This document shows, piece after piece, positions 1 to 15,145 of a stretch of DNA of 64,000 bases (positions within the stretch are counted from its first letter, which is position 1; each line of letters opens with the position of its first letter). Source of the stretch: Lingula anatina (taxonomy: Eukaryota > Brachiopoda > Lingulata > Lingulida > Lingulidae); assembly GCF_001039355.2 (NCBI RefSeq), contig NW_019775829.1:30696-94695 (forward strand), in the 5' to 3' direction. The translations under genes were made by a program, and so were the position numbers. The notes under the pieces were generated by a model that was not told the origin of the DNA, searched no databases, and saw only the letters and a program-made list of their open reading frames with translations.

Positions 1-970
1 TTTTAGTCTACTTCCATTCTGGATAAATATGAAGTAGGTTGTCAGGTATGTCTGATGACTGCTGATATATTTGAAGTCAAGGTAGACTAACATTTTGATC
101 TAAAAGTTAAGACTAACTTAAGGTTCTGTGACAAAGTGCGAGGGTTATTTTATTATATTTTTTTGGCATGTGTTGGCACATGAAAGGTTTATTGGAAGCG
201 AATTGTAAAATTTTAATACGGTCCAAAAATGAAAGGAAGTTAATTGTTTTTAACCAATTCTTAATTGATTTAAAAGTTATTCATTTATTAAAAAAATTAG
301 TATGCTGTCAGATTGTAATTGGCTGGAATTGTCTCCATTGTAGGAAAAGCCCCCGGAATTTTGTGCATATTGAAACAAAGAATCTTACCTGGCATTGCTA
401 GCAATTATCTGTTTTGACTTCCAATTAAAATAAAAAAAGAGCCTTTAGATATATGGTATTAACAGCTTTTTACCTGCAGCACAGCCAAGCAGATAATAGA
501 ATTAACCACCATAATTCTAATGTCCACACATTTTGCAAACTGAGGCTAATTGCCACCACAGGTGCTATTATGTCTGGGTCATGGCTTTTTCTTCACTTGG
601 CTTAAAACGTCTAAATGGTTTTTGTATATTCTTTGTACATTCCACATTAAGTGCCATTTATAAAAGAGGAAGCAGTTTTGTTAATTTTAAGAAACATGCC
701 TCAAAGATATAAGCATAGGTCCTTTTAAAAATGAGACAGATTTTTAAGACAAAAGTCCCATGAGCTCTCACTTTGACAAAATTCAGTAGTGATGTAATGT
801 TTGGCACAGTGTAAATTCAATTAAGAGAGGTCTGTTAAGGAAATTATTCTCAGTTGCTTAGAAAATTGATTCTGTATTGTGCTACTTGCTTATCATGATG
901 TAAACCCGGAAGATGAAAATAAAAGCAAGGAGTTAAAATATGAGATTCCATTCCCGTAAACACCATTGGT

Positions 971-1175
971 CTATGTTGATCAATCCAACTCTGCGGGGAC
1001 TCTCCCTGAGTGCAGTCATTTTAACTGAATTACAGGCCTCCTCCCAGCATTGAGTAGAATATCAAAAATTTGGTGATTATAGGAGTACGTTGGAACCAAG
1101 AGGAGACTTGTCATTAAAATTAAGCTGATTGCACTCAGCGAGAGTCCCACAGAGTTGGATCGAGCTACGTAGGCT
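971..1175. repeat. Foldback (MITE-like) inverted repeat
   Basis: Left arm 971-1033 and right arm 1111-1175 are imperfect reverse complements over about 60 bases, sharing 'atccaactctg' and 'gactctc.ctgagtgca' on opposite strands, with a spacer of about 80 bases. The whole would fold into one long hairpin. This is the architecture of a small non-autonomous DNA transposon. No coding capacity. Target-site duplication not resolved by eye. Confidence 0.7.
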
Positions 1176-4100
1176 GATTGTGTCCATGGAAACAGGGCAT
1201 AGAAAACAAATGGATAGAATAATTCAGGGCTTATATTGAAAGGCTAAGCTTGTGGCAAGTAATTCTATGTTGGGGTAGTTAAGCTGGAGTCGTTAATTTG
1301 TGGATTTTTGCTCCCAAATCTGAGGCTAGTGTTAGAAAATGGCAATTATCATTTGTGAGGGCTGTTATTGTTTTAGTGTACTCAAAAATGTTCTAAGCAC
1401 CATTATTACCCAAGCTTCATCATCAAATTTACACATAATTTAAGTACATAATCAAATTGGCAGATCTAAAGTTTGTGCTAATAGAATAATGTGTAATTGT
1501 ACAAGATGGATTAGCTGGATAAGGACCAAGAAGAAATGACTGTATATGTTGCCTGTTCATTGTCATGACATGTTCCTAATTTACTTTTCATATCCTGCAA
1601 CTAAATTATTTTCCCCTAGCTTTGTTTATGATTGAATGTATATATATGAACAAGTAAGATTGTTTTCTTAGATTCATTTGTATTTGTCCATATTTATTAA
1701 CATTTATATAATGAAGAATCAAAGTGCTGCAGGTTATTATAAATATAAGACATGCAATACTAGGAAATTACTTGGTAATTTTAAACAAAGGTGTACCATT
1801 ATATATCCTTTTGGGAAATTTTTTTTTTTTTTTTTTTTTGAATTCCCAGTTCCTATAACAGAAAAATTAACCTAAACAGCATTCCGTAGAGATTTCGGAC
1901 TAGGCTTCACCAAAATGGAAGGATCATCTGATTCATGAAACCATCAGCATGATGTAATAATTTTCCTAGAAAAAACTGTTCATGTATTCTTAGAGTATGA
2001 TGGCATTGTAATTTTTTTAATGTTCTGAACTGTCTCTGAAGGCAAAATGCCAAATTATCTTTGTAATCTGTTGCAATTTAAAAATGGAATTAAGTTCTGA
2101 GACAGTGCTTTTTTCTCTTGTTGTGAAATCACATGAAGTCAGCTTTGTATGACTCAGAATCTTTTTTTTCTATGTTATGAATCAGTGATGTTGGTTCTGT
2201 GTAGTTGGTGGGGTACAATCATTATAAACTCCCCCCAGTGCTTCATTTCTATGAGTTGAACTCTGTTTTCTTAATCTTCATTTTTGGTTCAATGAAATAG
2301 GTTAATCAGAATTATGATGTGTACAATATTTGTTAAAAGAGCTTTTATGTTTAAATTTTTTCTACGTACTAGCACATATTGTCTTGTTATCTTTTATACA
2401 TTTTAATTTGAGAAAAATACAAAAAAATTAATTGTGATATTTGAAGCCATGTTGTCACTCAAGGCAATAGTGTGACATTGATAAACACAAGTGTGATCTT
2501 GTTAAATGTCAAGAGTAGTTATCAAAACACCAGAAAACTGCAACAGAAACTTGTTTATCCAAATCATAGATGGAAATACCACCTTCCTGTCCTTCTTTAC
2601 ATCCTCTGGGGCTGCTAAACTGACATATAGTTATCATATAACTTATGTTTCTTCATAGAAATAACTTATTTGTGGAACATGTTTACAAGCAGAGAGACTT
2701 GAATGTCAAGCACCCAAGTTTCTCAGCATGTAGAATAGAAAGGATTAGTATATTAACCTCGGTTTGTTCATGAAATCAGATACAGAAAGATGAAACAATT
2801 AATCCATTGGAAAAATTAGCAGAAAATATGTTAAGCTTGATAACATCTGAAAATTGTAAAATCTAAAAACAAATGATTTATTGTATTTTTTTCTTCCATA
2901 TAAGACATCTGAAACAGGTCTTACACATGCATGTTCGCATCCTTTTCTAAACGCCAGAAGACGTAGGATGAGCCACTTTTCCTGGGGTATTCTGTTCAGA
3001 TATGAATACAATAAGGAAGTTACTTTATTAGAAATGCCACAAATATGTATTTGTAATCACTTCAGGTACTTCAACTCTAATTGTTTCTTCCCGATTGGAT
3101 TTAGAACTGGCATTTTTCCAGGGAAGGGGAGAACAAGCTCCTGAAGTAGAACCAAGAAGTGATAATATTTTTGTATTTTGTAATATAATTTTATCTATAA
3201 CATTTGCTTATAGCCAGAGGTTTCTTCTTTTTAAAATGTATTATTGTAATTATTATTTTGCCATTTAACACTGATTTAATTTATCCAATTTAAACAGCTC
3301 TGAGATGCCAATGCTGTATGGCTTTTAAGAGTACATTTTGAATGTAGTTTTAGTTAATTAGTTTTAGGTATTTATTATGCATGCTGATCTTCTTACAGAC
3401 TGGAAACAAATTTCCATTGTCTTTCCCCACTTCCATGTCTCTTATCTTCTTCCTTCTACTCTTATTTCTTTTTCTACTGGTGCTGCTCCTCCTATTACTC
3501 CTACTCCTCCAAACTTGAGTGTGTGTTTGTTGGTTGCTTATCTCAATAATTTTTTCACTTTCACTTCAGTAAACAATCTGTGAGCAGAGACTTCTTTTGA
3601 CCTTGAGCAGTTGGTTAGTAGTATTTCATTGCTGCAGGCAAGGTGGCATCTTCATTCTGCAGTTCAAAGTGGAACACCTGTAGCATTTTGATTAATGAAA
3701 TATATTTCATCAGTTTTGGGATTCAATTGAATTAGGTTTGGTCAGTTTCTTGAATCAACAACTATATAGAAAGATGAGAGAGGGAGGGGTGAACTAGATA
3801 TTGATTGTGCACAAGTTCTTATTTAACTTCTGATTGATGAAACTGTATGAAATTTACTCTGAAGTATCTTGATTTAATAGAATAAGATTTGACTACCATT
3901 TATGCCATATTGATTAAGGACTTAGCTTAGTGAGAGCTCTCCATAGTCTGTCCTTGGCATAATATGCTGCCTTAAATGATTAACGGTTATTAAAAAAGAG
4001 CTAATTAATAGATGCCAGTCGAATCCTTTTAGTGATAAAATGATTGGTTGTACATAAGGCCAGCTGCACCTTCTCCAGGATAGGGATAAGTTGATACATG

Positions 4101-7100
4101 ACCATTCAACAGGACTGATCAAAGATCCTTTTTTCCTGAATTTTACATAGTTCACTATATAGTCATTTTGATGTTGTTTGATTTATAAATTGTATTCTCA
4201 GAATATTCTTGGGAAGTTTTTCTAATTGGAAAGATTTCAGCTGTTATCTCAAAAGTCTGCAGAAGTCAAAAAAGACTTCCTGTCTGAAAAAGATTCATCT
4301 TGTACAATAAGCCAGCATGAGAATCACATTATCTGTACAAAAAGTCTCAGTTCCTCTGCCAACACAAACACATCTTAATCAAAAATCCCAAGAGAAAAAA
4401 AGAGGGAAAAAATCACCACAGGAATATTGTAGAAAAAAAATGGCATGACATAGTTTTAACAAATGTTCTTTTTCGGAATGGTGAATAAGGTGGGAGAGAA
4501 GAACCTAGCAGCTTAGAAGTGGGAATCAATAAGGAACAGATGGTGTCTGAATATTGACTTCTGAAAGTGACCCAGATTAAAAGGTGTCCGTAACTCAGTT
4601 TTGAGGATGGTAGATGATCACTTCACTGAAAGTTTGACCTTAAATGTTTTAAGCAGTCTTATTTCTTGGTGTCATCTCTAATCTTTTCAAAAGTAATGAA
4701 CATGTTTGGCTGTAAGCTATAAGTAGATAAATGTGAATATATATCAACATCAGGCAGGGTTTTATCCAACTATGAAAGTCAAGGGTCATAATCTCCTTTC
4801 TCAAATTTCAACATTATAAAAGATAATTTGGACACCCAGTCTGCAAGAGAGGGAGAGAGAAAGAGTGAGTTAAGGACATTTCTCCTTTTGGTAAAGCCAA
4901 TAAACCAGCCAAGTACAACAATTATGGCAAACATGATGCAGCTAGTTATAATTTTTTGTGGGTTTTATAGTAACTTCTTTTTTACACTGCACCCTCTGCC
5001 CCCCCCCCAAAAAAAAAAAAAGAAAGAAAGAAAAAAAATTCAACCCAGAAAGAATGAGTAGAGATATTTTGTTTCTTCCCAGGAAAGTGGTAAATGTCAG
5101 GAAACTAATTGAAACATTTCTGAAATATTAAGGATTTTTTCTAGATAACAGTAAGTGACACATTTTTGTGGATTTTAAACAGCTTTCTGGCCATTCATAC
5201 TGCAACAATAACTTCTGAACCTAAAATGAATAAGTATAATAGCGGTGACATGTGATACGTAAGTGATAATGAACATCACTGTCAACTTACACCAGTAAGA
5301 CTAAAAATCGGCATAGTGTGCAAACTCATTGACACTGTGTTCCATCCCCGCCGCACCCTTTTCTCAGACAGTTTACCAGACAATTGGAGGTTTACCAGAC
5401 TACAAGTTTACAGGTCATGGTGATTCAAGATTTCATTAAAAAAAATATAAGATAAACAGTTTATAAAAATATATTTTGCACTGCCCAGTTTGTAAAACTT
5501 TGGAGGGCATGACCCAAACATCATTTGAAATTTAATTTTATCTGCTGTAAACATAATGAGGTTGTTATGGTTTGGATAAATGGTTGATTGTGCATGAATG
5601 CTATCTGGGCCTGGTAGAAGTATATCATTCTAGTTGAAATGAGTCTTTTCTCCAATGCCCACATAGCTTCCGGTGTTTTATAGAAATCTTTAAAAACCTG
5701 ACAGCGATTTGACGTAACACTGTCTAAGGAGAGGCGGTGGGGAAAATAATCACAGAGGACTTTTAGTGTGGGTATCATCTAATTTCTTCCTAAGATTAAT
5801 CAACATCAATTAATCACGCTGCTGCAATTTCAATTGATCAATTGATAAATACCATGTACAGCTGTGGGGGTTTGCTTCTGATATTTCCGTTTGTCAAAAA
5901 TATTTGTTGTTTATAAATTGAAATTTCCAGAACAGCATGCATGACATTAAATAAATGTCAATCGTGAAACAAATATCTTTGTGTTTTGCAAGTTTCAATT
6001 AAAACCAGCCTTTTAAAGTTTGGGATTTTAGAGATGTTTAAAAACTGGCAAACTTGAAATAAAATGTGATGACTAAATAAAATGTAACAACTGTGATTTG
6101 AAGTAATGAATTAAGGATGCTATTGAAATCGGTTAGTCTAGTAAAATGTCGCACACATTATAATGATAGCTGACATTGACTGTGGTAATTACAAACCAAC
6201 ATTTCTACAACACTAATATCCTTCATGTTTGAAGAGACTCCACAGAACTAGTGCAGTTCATTTTCTAATTGCCAGAGTCCTGTAAAGAGCTGATGTCAGA
6301 TCATAAGGCATCAAAGGAATAGGTATAAAGTTACTTTACTGCAATTTCATTCAATCATGTGGACAGATTGGAAGATTAAAAGAAAAGCTCTGCATTAAGG
6401 GACTCACAGAGGTTGTCAAAGAATAAAGAAATTATAGTGTCAGTTGAATTTTGCTATGAAATAGGGAATATATAGTCACTCTAGGGATAAGTGCTGAAAA
6501 AAAACACAACATAATACAAAGGCAAATATGAATATACATGCATCATTCATTAATATGGTATGTGACTAAATTTGATTGGTTTACGTTACTAATTAAACCG
6601 GAAAAGGCCAAAAATTAAAATCCCATTTTGAATTGATGCTGCTTCTTGGTTTAGTGATAGCATTCTTTAAATATGAAGGGCACATGAAATTACACAGTAA
6701 CATTGCGAAAAATTCTTTTGATTTAAAGATCCAAATGATAACCCAATATTTCCTGTGAGTGGTTTACAATTTTCTCATTCACTATTCCATTCTGACATGG
6801 ACAGATTTGCTTATCATAGGAGATCAAAGAAAAGGAAATTATAGTGGGATTTTGTGTTCCCAAGTGTGAGGATATTAATGTCTTGCCTGCCAGTGGGCTC
6901 GTGGTCTTTTAGGAAATGTTCTTTTCTACTGATTGGAGACACTGGTGACAGTGATAAAAGAGACCTATTATACTGATATAAATAAAGTTCTGACTTTTGT
7001 TTATTAGTATTACCTAATTTGTGCAGAAATATAGGTAGGCAGGAAGTTTGGATTAACAAATAATGAGTAATCTGCATGATCAATTTTTACTGTCACGATA

Positions 7101-8188
7101 TGAGTTTCTTTCCTATGATTTGTAAAAGTATTATGATTTGTTGTGTATGAATGTCACAGACTTTTCTTCCATTAGAATTTGAGACTTATCTTTATGGAGG
7201 GGGGATTGACCTCTGTTTAGAGTTAAATTGAGAAAGTGCAATTTGGATCTTAGCTTGGTTTTATGGCAAAATCCTCCTGCCCCCCCCCTCCTCCCCCAAC
7301 AAATCTGACAAGTTCTCTTTAGATGCCCTAGAAACCCATCCATTATTAAGACCTTATTTGACTTGCATTTTCACAACAATGTTTGTTTTTAAGGTCTTAA
7401 ATGAGTTGTCTTGCGGCACAATTCCTCCTGACTGCTGCATTCTTCTCATATTTTCCATATTTTAGCTCTTTTATCTTTGCACTGGGTAAATCCATTATAA
7501 AACCCGAAAGTCCATTCATACCTGCCATAAACATCTCAGCAAGTGCAGAGTTGACCTTATTTAAAGCGATGATAAATGTTCCATCTATTTGTGAAGGGGA
7601 CGTTCCTCTCTGTGGCCTGCATAGTGCGCATTTAGTCATGATTAAGGGGACATACGCACAGGAAGTTCTAAGAATAGTCCAAACTCGGACATGCCTCCCC
7701 CACATTAACACTTTCAATCCTAATATAAAGTAAGTCAAAAAGAACAAGGAAGGAAATTAAGGCCCCCATGCGGTTATAGTAGTCGAAGTGGAAGTAATAC
7801 TTAAAGTCAGGGGGTTTGGAATCAGAGCTATTCAGTGCCATTGATTGCTAGTGTGTGTACAATTGATTTCTCACCAGGGCTAACTATTCCGTAGTAAATG
7901 GATTATTGAGAAGGAATAGGACAGATTGTGTAACGCGCAAATTTAACAGCCTACAGGAACAGAAAACTTGTGAGGATCAGATATTTCAAGAGATATACTA
8001 CAGATTTGTGAATTTATCAGTAAGAGATTTATTTTCTGAAACAGATTTTGCCTGTGGATTTTTTATAGCAAAAGCTTGGACAGTAGTACAAGTGTAAGGA
8101 GGCCCAGACCTCAACATCTCAACATTTAAGGTAATATACAAGTACTGTTGTAGTTAAGAGTGAGTAAATTGGCAGTGTTTGTGCATGA

Positions 8189-8190
<2 letters not shown>

Positions 8191-8254
<64 letters not shown>
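8191..8254. repeat. (GT)n microsatellite
   Basis: About 30 GT units, interrupted once by GA. Simple repeat with no other signal. Confidence 0.95.
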
Positions 8255-8255
<1 letters not shown>

Positions 8256-9558
8256 GTATTCGTGTTTGATTATGAAGACAATTAAGGGAAAAGGAAAACT
8301 CAATGTTAGATTTTGATGATTGTTGTTAAAGTGAAGGATTAAAAAAACATTGCTTTTTTTTTCATTATTATTGTGTAGGAAAAGTCATAAAATAACTTGT
8401 CTAATGCATCTCTCTTTGAATACAACCAGAACTGTGAGGAAGGCAAAGATTTTTTTACAACTTGATGAATTGTAATTTTTTTTTTATTGAACATATAATC
8501 TCATCACAATCTTAGCCAAGTGTCAGGTATTTTAACTTATTTCATGAGATGATTAATAATTCTTTCTTCATTAAAAGACACCAGGAACTGCATTAAATTT
8601 TAAGGCAGACTGTGGTTTCCTATTTTGGTGTGATGTCACTGGGCCTAAGCGAGTGTAACCGAGCATTTCCGGCGGGGTTCCTCGTACATAATACATCTTG
8701 GCCGACCTCATGACCTTCATGCGTAGCAGGACATTAAATCCTGAAAATCACTCAGTTCAGTAGCTGTTGATGTCATGGGAAATAGCTGTAACAGAGCTCT
8801 GATGAATTGTAATTTTGTTTACTCACTTGAAAATTTGAAAAGTCCAATGTGTGCAAAACCATTGCTTCATTTATTTAAGCATTTGTTTACTATTTTATGA
8901 GATCTTACATGGTCCTGTGTTGATGTCCTCTATTTGTGGTTAATTTAATGTTCTTCCAAAAATTTTAGTAGATATTTATTCCTTGAAAACCACATTTCTT
9001 TCCAAAATTATGACACTTTTAAGAGAACGGTATTGAGCCATGTCCAGTAGATATGATGTTAGCACTTTGTGATATGACGTTATGTTGTAATTTAAGTGAT
9101 TAGTGGGCTTTCTTTGTGTAGTACTTCCTGCTTCTTGCTGTTTTAATGTCAGATAGTATTACGCAGATCAGTGACCAATTTGCAAACCTTTTAAAGATGC
9201 TTTTTGAAAGAAGGTGAAATTAATTAATGAAGCGAAGTGTTTCTGAATATTGAAACTTCTTTTTAATTCTTTTACTGGATACATGTCTTTTAATAAATGA
9301 GACAAAGTTTATTTTTGATGAAAATTGATGGTTGAATAGTGAAATGGGAAAAGGAAGTGAGAAATTTTGTTAATGTTTCCATGTGGAATTTGTTTGCTAT
9401 ATAAATTGTATTGATGGGGTTCATTTCACTTTGCTTTCATTGCAGTGCACTTTTTCATTGGCCACTTACAGTCAAGTGAATTTAAAGTGTAAAACACATG
9501 TTGGATTAAAAATAATATGCCTTTTCCTTGTGCTTAATCAATTTTTTTGTCCTTACAG

Positions 9559-11375
9559 AGCTAATCGACTAGTACAGCATCATACCAAGTGACTGAAGAA
9601 AGAGATTCCAGAAACCTCTACAATGAAACCAATAAAGATGGTGTACATAAACCAGCCCGTGGTTGCCTTTGGTTTTGTACTATGTTCCGCATTACTATCC
9701 CTTACAGGTGAGACTGGTAGCAAAATTTAATGTGTAGAATTTTTTAAAAGTGACCTCACATACTTTAAAGAAGATGTCGTTAAAAACAGTGGTAATACTC
9801 AGAGATAGCCCAAACTGAAAAAAATCTTGCAGGGTATGTATTAGTAGTATGTATTCACCATGTTTTGCATGTAACTTTTGTATTGCATTCTAAAATGACA
9901 TTCTCAGCGCCTAGTGTTTCACCTTTATTGCAAAAATGTATCCCCATCTCACCTCATACTAACTCTAACTTGATAACTAGTTTTTATGACATCAGGCAGC
10001 ACTGGCAGACTTATTTTAGGATAACAATCTCAAGTAGTTTCCATTGCATTATAACTGTTGAGAAAATAATTCATTTGAAGCATTTCAGTAAAGGTAAGAT
10101 GTTAATTGGTGGTTCAGTAATGTTTGATTTGAATCAAATTAATGATTTCTGCTTCCCATACAGAATATCACTAGCAGTTATAATTCATAGCAAAGTTGAT
10201 TTGATAAAACTAATAAAGCCTGAATCAAAACGTTTCTAATTTTCTTGCCATAGAACAAATGACAAGTCTGATAGATTTTTGTTCTCTGACTAAAAAGGTT
10301 ATGAAAAGTTGCAATCTTCTGAACTCAGCAAGTCTGATGCAACTTTAAGGAATTGTCGGGAATGTTGTAATTGAATTGTTGGATGGAAGAATTCAAACAT
10401 ACTTTCACTTTTAATATGTGGAAATTGAAACAGCTTAAATAGATCTATAACTGAATGTATGAATAGGTGAATAAGTGAATGAATATAAAAAAGAAATAAC
10501 TGATTAATAATTAACTCATTAATGCCACATCTGCCCCATCATCATCGTGCATGGTTAGAGACGGAATCTTAGGCCCTTATCACATTGTGTGGCATACCCA
10601 TCTCTATCACAGTATTTTGATTGGTCTTAACATGTGATAATGTTATCGGGGGGGGGGGGGGGGGGGGGGGGCTGCTTCCTTTCACAAGACTTCAAAATGA
10701 TTGGACCAATCACAAGTAATCCAGTTAACCAAGCATGGGGCTTCATTTAGATGACTGTCTTATGTCATAACCAGTCTGTTGAGTTAGCAATCTCTTAAAA
10801 CGTTGCCATATATTGCCATATTGAGACAAGTGTACAGCATGATGTGAAATTGGCATTTTGTGAAATAGAAATCAGTTTATCACAGTAGAAGATCAGCTCC
10901 ATCTATTGCTCATAATCTCCTAATTTGTTTAGATAATACCATAACCATGTTAGATGCCCATTTAGAGGTCAGCAGGGAAAATTGAGTAGGAAATTGACGT
11001 CCCGCATAACTCTGTTAAGCATTTCATGTGGTAGACAGTCCAGAGATTTGAGAATAGTGGGAGTATAGTTCTATTAGATTATTTGTAGTCTTTTAAGGGA
11101 AATAATTTAGTTGAACAAGTATTCTTCAGAGTGCCATGTGCTGCATACAGTCCGTGGCTCTTTCCTGTGGAATGCAACACCTGGTACCATGAATTCTTGG
11201 CGACATTTTGGCCATCCATGTACCAGGGCAGTCATAATTTTAAAACTGTTGTAAAAAACATGGATGTTTAATTTTGTGCATACTGTTTCTTTTTGTACCT
11301 TTTCCGGTCTCGCATTAATTTCCATAATGGTCGCGGTATTCCGTTTGCTTTAAATAAGAGAATATATGGTCGGTC

Positions 11376-11406
<31 letters not shown>

Positions 11407-14400
11407 AGACAGACTTTCTATTTGGTTGGGTGTTAGCCTGTTGACAGCTGCCTGACATAGCGCCGCAGAAGGAAAGAGGGCTGTCTCGAGGCTATGACAC
11501 TTAATGACATGTGTGGTATGGAAAAAACGGTGAATGGTGGTTAAACATAGGAAAGCTTATTTAGAAAATTGCCCCTCTTAGCATAAAATACACACAGAGA
11601 TGACCTGCTACTTGGTATTCACTTAGCTTGAGGAGGATTTCATTTGAAGTCAAAACTGCACCTATCTGTTGTATTGGCAACGTTGGAAGTATTTACATGT
11701 TTTAGTACTTAGTGGTTTGGAGGACTTTGTGGAGTCTACTGGTATCGCGGAAATCAGAGTCACCCCTGGGATTTGTTGTTAGTACATCAACCCAACAGAT
11801 TGGAGAAAATTTGCAGTTTTCATTGAGAATGCTGTACTCTTGGAAGTACCCAACAGAGCAAAAGACGTGACTAGGAGGGAGATTTGAAAAGTTCCATTTA
11901 CCAAGAATTTCACTTAGTAAAGAAAACTGATTGGTTGGAAATCAGTTTTTCTGCTGTTGTAGCTGTCCTTCTCTGATATCTTGACTGAAGCTGTCTCTTT
12001 CTCAGTCCGATGAGTATATCAATACTTACATTCTTGTTTTGCTTATTGGTCCTGATGCACTCTGCTGTGTCTATCATAGATGAACGATGCTTCTTTATAG
12101 GATTCTTACTACGTGAGTATTGAGTCATTAATTATTATCTCATTAGTATATTAGTTAAGTATATCCAAAAAAGAAAAGAAAGAGTCATAACTAGTAAAGC
12201 AGCCAGAGAAGGCACCTCAACAAAGGCAGCACCATTCTTATTATTGGTTAATTAATGAATCACCACCAAAATCTAACTGTTTAATACTAATTGTAATTAT
12301 ACCCATTATTTTCATCAACTCATGTGAATAAGTTATTTTTTTTACTGTTGTCACACAATATGTTGTGGACATACGAGTCAGCTATTGACTTTACTTAATA
12401 GGTCAATAAAAAGTTAAAATAAATGTCCTGGTGGGGGTAATTATGATTAGCATCAACTTCCTTGAAAGGAGAGATGGTTTGTGATGAATCTGTGTTTTAC
12501 AAAAGTGTTCAAAAGAAGAATTTTTTAATACTTTCTTAGACCCCATTTCCAGAGATTAGATCGATCTACTTTAGATCGACCTAACTCCCTGGGGGTTCAC
12601 GCTAAATAGCTGTCAGCCGAGCGGACACGAAAGTTAATTACCCCCTTACAGCTTGTAGTAGGCGGGACGGACATTTAAGCCGGATTATCTGACAGTAATC
12701 TAGTGAGACTCCCCGCGGGGATAGATCGATCTAAAAGCTCTTGGAATACAGCCTTAGAAACTTTCATTTCCAAACACTTCTTCGGCTTCTTTCCCTTGAG
12801 TTTGGTGGCTGAGACAAAGTTGGAAGAATGCATTAAAACTTGAAAAAATGGACCCAAGGCGTCCAATTTTAGCTATTGTCCAGTTTTATCAGGCATCCAT
12901 CACAGTGTAATATGAAGTATGTTATGTTTATTGGATCATCCATTATGATTCAAATGATATTAAACCAAATGTGGCATAGAGGACACTTGACAAATTGTAA
13001 TTTGTCCCTTGGCAAGTGCTTCTTAGATGTTTTATCATCTCCTAGATACGTGTTCCTACAGAGCTTTTTGGTTTAATTTTGTTCTTGTGTTCATGGGGTC
13101 TTCAATTGCATGGTCTAAAACAGTGTTAATCTGAGACCCGTGCACATCCAGAAGCTAATTTAAGAGTCATTGCATGTGACAAAATAAAACTACAGAGACT
13201 TTGATCTGAATGTAACCTTGGGGAAAATAACTTTTAGGACTTTGAGCTCATTTTTATGAGTCACGATCATGATATTTTGGGCATTGAACAAGAAAAAGTG
13301 AAAGTTGCCCAATTAGTAAAGTTGACGGCTTTTTAATGAAGGCGATTTGTGAAGTGAGTGTTACTGTAAAAGCAGTGCGACCATCTGCCGTGTGTGAGAT
13401 GTACTAGGTGGGGCGTTGAACTGACCAGCTTAGGTGAACTGTGGTCACAGGTTCTCTGAGGGGAAGAATGCATGTGTTACTTATATTATTGTCTAGATAC
13501 TTATCTGTATTGAATGAAATGAATAGGTTAGGCCCTGTTTTGTACCTACACATGAATACAGCTCTGCAGTTCTGATACTTGTACATACACATGTGTAGCT
13601 TCATGCTTCAATTCACTTATTATTATCGACAATTCTCATAAACCAAAATAATTAAAAGCATAAAGAAGTTTGAACTTCAAGATGTATAATTCAAATATTA
13701 AGTTATTTGCTAAAATTCTCACATCTTGTACTATAATAGATTGTTTTAGTTTTCAGGTGCTTTTATAAAAAGATATTACTTAAAGGTAACATCACTTAAA
13801 ATGAAAATTATCTGCCAAAGGTTAATAATCTGCTTGTTACAATGTTGATACATTGACCTTTATATGCAGTCATATAGCTTAGAGGTGTCCAACTTTTTCT
13901 CTTCGAGGATTTAAGATAGGAAAGCACAAATCAATGCAAATCTTTGAAAATAAGATCTGTATTATTATGCTGTATTGTTGTTATTTAATCTCTTTATTGA
14001 ATAATTAAATTAATGATTGAAAACCACTTTATGCAGTGGGGAATTTTCATTGAAGTATATTTTTGACATTCATCTACACAAGTTTGTGATCAGTAGATCC
14101 ATTTTGTAAGAATTTTGATGCAAGGTATGATTATGATTGTTATTTACTGAATTTTGAAGTTAAACCTGCTTTTAAATGGTAATTTTGTTTATGGATGAGA
14201 AGGTTTCAAAGATTGTCATCAAATTATCACTTCACAGTAACATTAACGAAAGATGCTGCGGTTAAGAAAGTATTTCTGTAGACACTCAGCATTCAGAATT
14301 TTTTCAAAAGAGGTTTATTAGCCCAAAACCTCTAGGGATGTTTTTTTTTTTGTAGTTACTATTCTCTTGGAAGTAAAGGATACTAAGAATCACATAATGA

Positions 14401-15098
14401 AAAAAAATGACTTCTTGGATTGCAGTAGGATGTAAATGATCTGAAAATGTGGCATCAAATATGGTGTGTTTCTTAAAATAACATTGCATTTTTTTTTCTT
14501 TTTATTGACTGTTACTAATGTTCATTTAGAATGCAAAACTGATTTCACTTGTTTTGCATAAGTATGTGACAGGTCACTGATACATAATTTATGTGATGTT
14601 TGTTATATATATGTATGTACAGTAAAAACACTCCTGAAATAATGCACAAGAATCATAGACAGCTTTTTGAAATAAAGAAATGTTTAATGTAATGTAAAAT
14701 TTACACCATGTTTTTCTTTAATTCCCTCAGATGCATGCGGCAGAAAAGCAGCAGTATACACGACAGACGCACCCTCACAGGTGGTGGCCCCTACCCAGCA
14801 TCCCCCTGCCGCTTCCACCCCTGCAGATCACAAGCTCCCCTGCACACATGATGAAGTCTTCAAGGCCAAGTGTTTAAATGCTGGCCAATGTGTTGCACTA
14901 CAGATATCTGCAAGCAACAGAGAAGTGACGTGTCAGTAAGTAGATGATGGGTAATTGCAAATAGCCAAATTCTTCGCAACTCGTAATAAGATTTAGGTTT
15001 TATGTTGTTGATTATCTTTTTCATGCCTGTTACTTATTCTGATCAGACATGTCATTTGCCATATCTTAGGCAAAAATTATTTATTTATTTATTTTCAT

Positions 15099-15145
<47 letters not shown>

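Larger units (their letters stand above)
1..9558. other. Non-coding region upstream of the EGF-ligand exon 1
   Basis: I see no exon here that I can defend. Open frames are short, lack family resemblance and are not bounded by matching splice sites. The stretch could be intergenic DNA or a long 5' intron of the EGF-ligand gene, because the first recognised exon of that gene begins right after a good splice acceptor, so at least one 5' UTR exon must lie further upstream. Contents noted: a foldback element near 1 kb, a poly-T run at 1818-1839, a C/A homopolymer junction near 5000-5035 and a long GT microsatellite near 8.2 kb. A moderately GC-rich patch at about 8640-8770 is unexplained. Confidence 0.6.

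Noticed and set aside
7397-7747. Overlapping open frames of 116 (minus) and 110 (plus) codons
   Set aside because: No recognisable domain, no flanking splice signals that fit, and mirrored openness on both strands suggests composition rather than coding.
8640-8770. GC-rich patch considered as a tRNA-derived SINE
   Set aside because: No clear A-box and B-box pair and no cloverleaf could be drawn.
9865-10239. 124-codon plus-strand frame
   Set aside because: Lies in intron 1 of the EGF-ligand gene, AT-rich, low-complexity residue use, no family resemblance.
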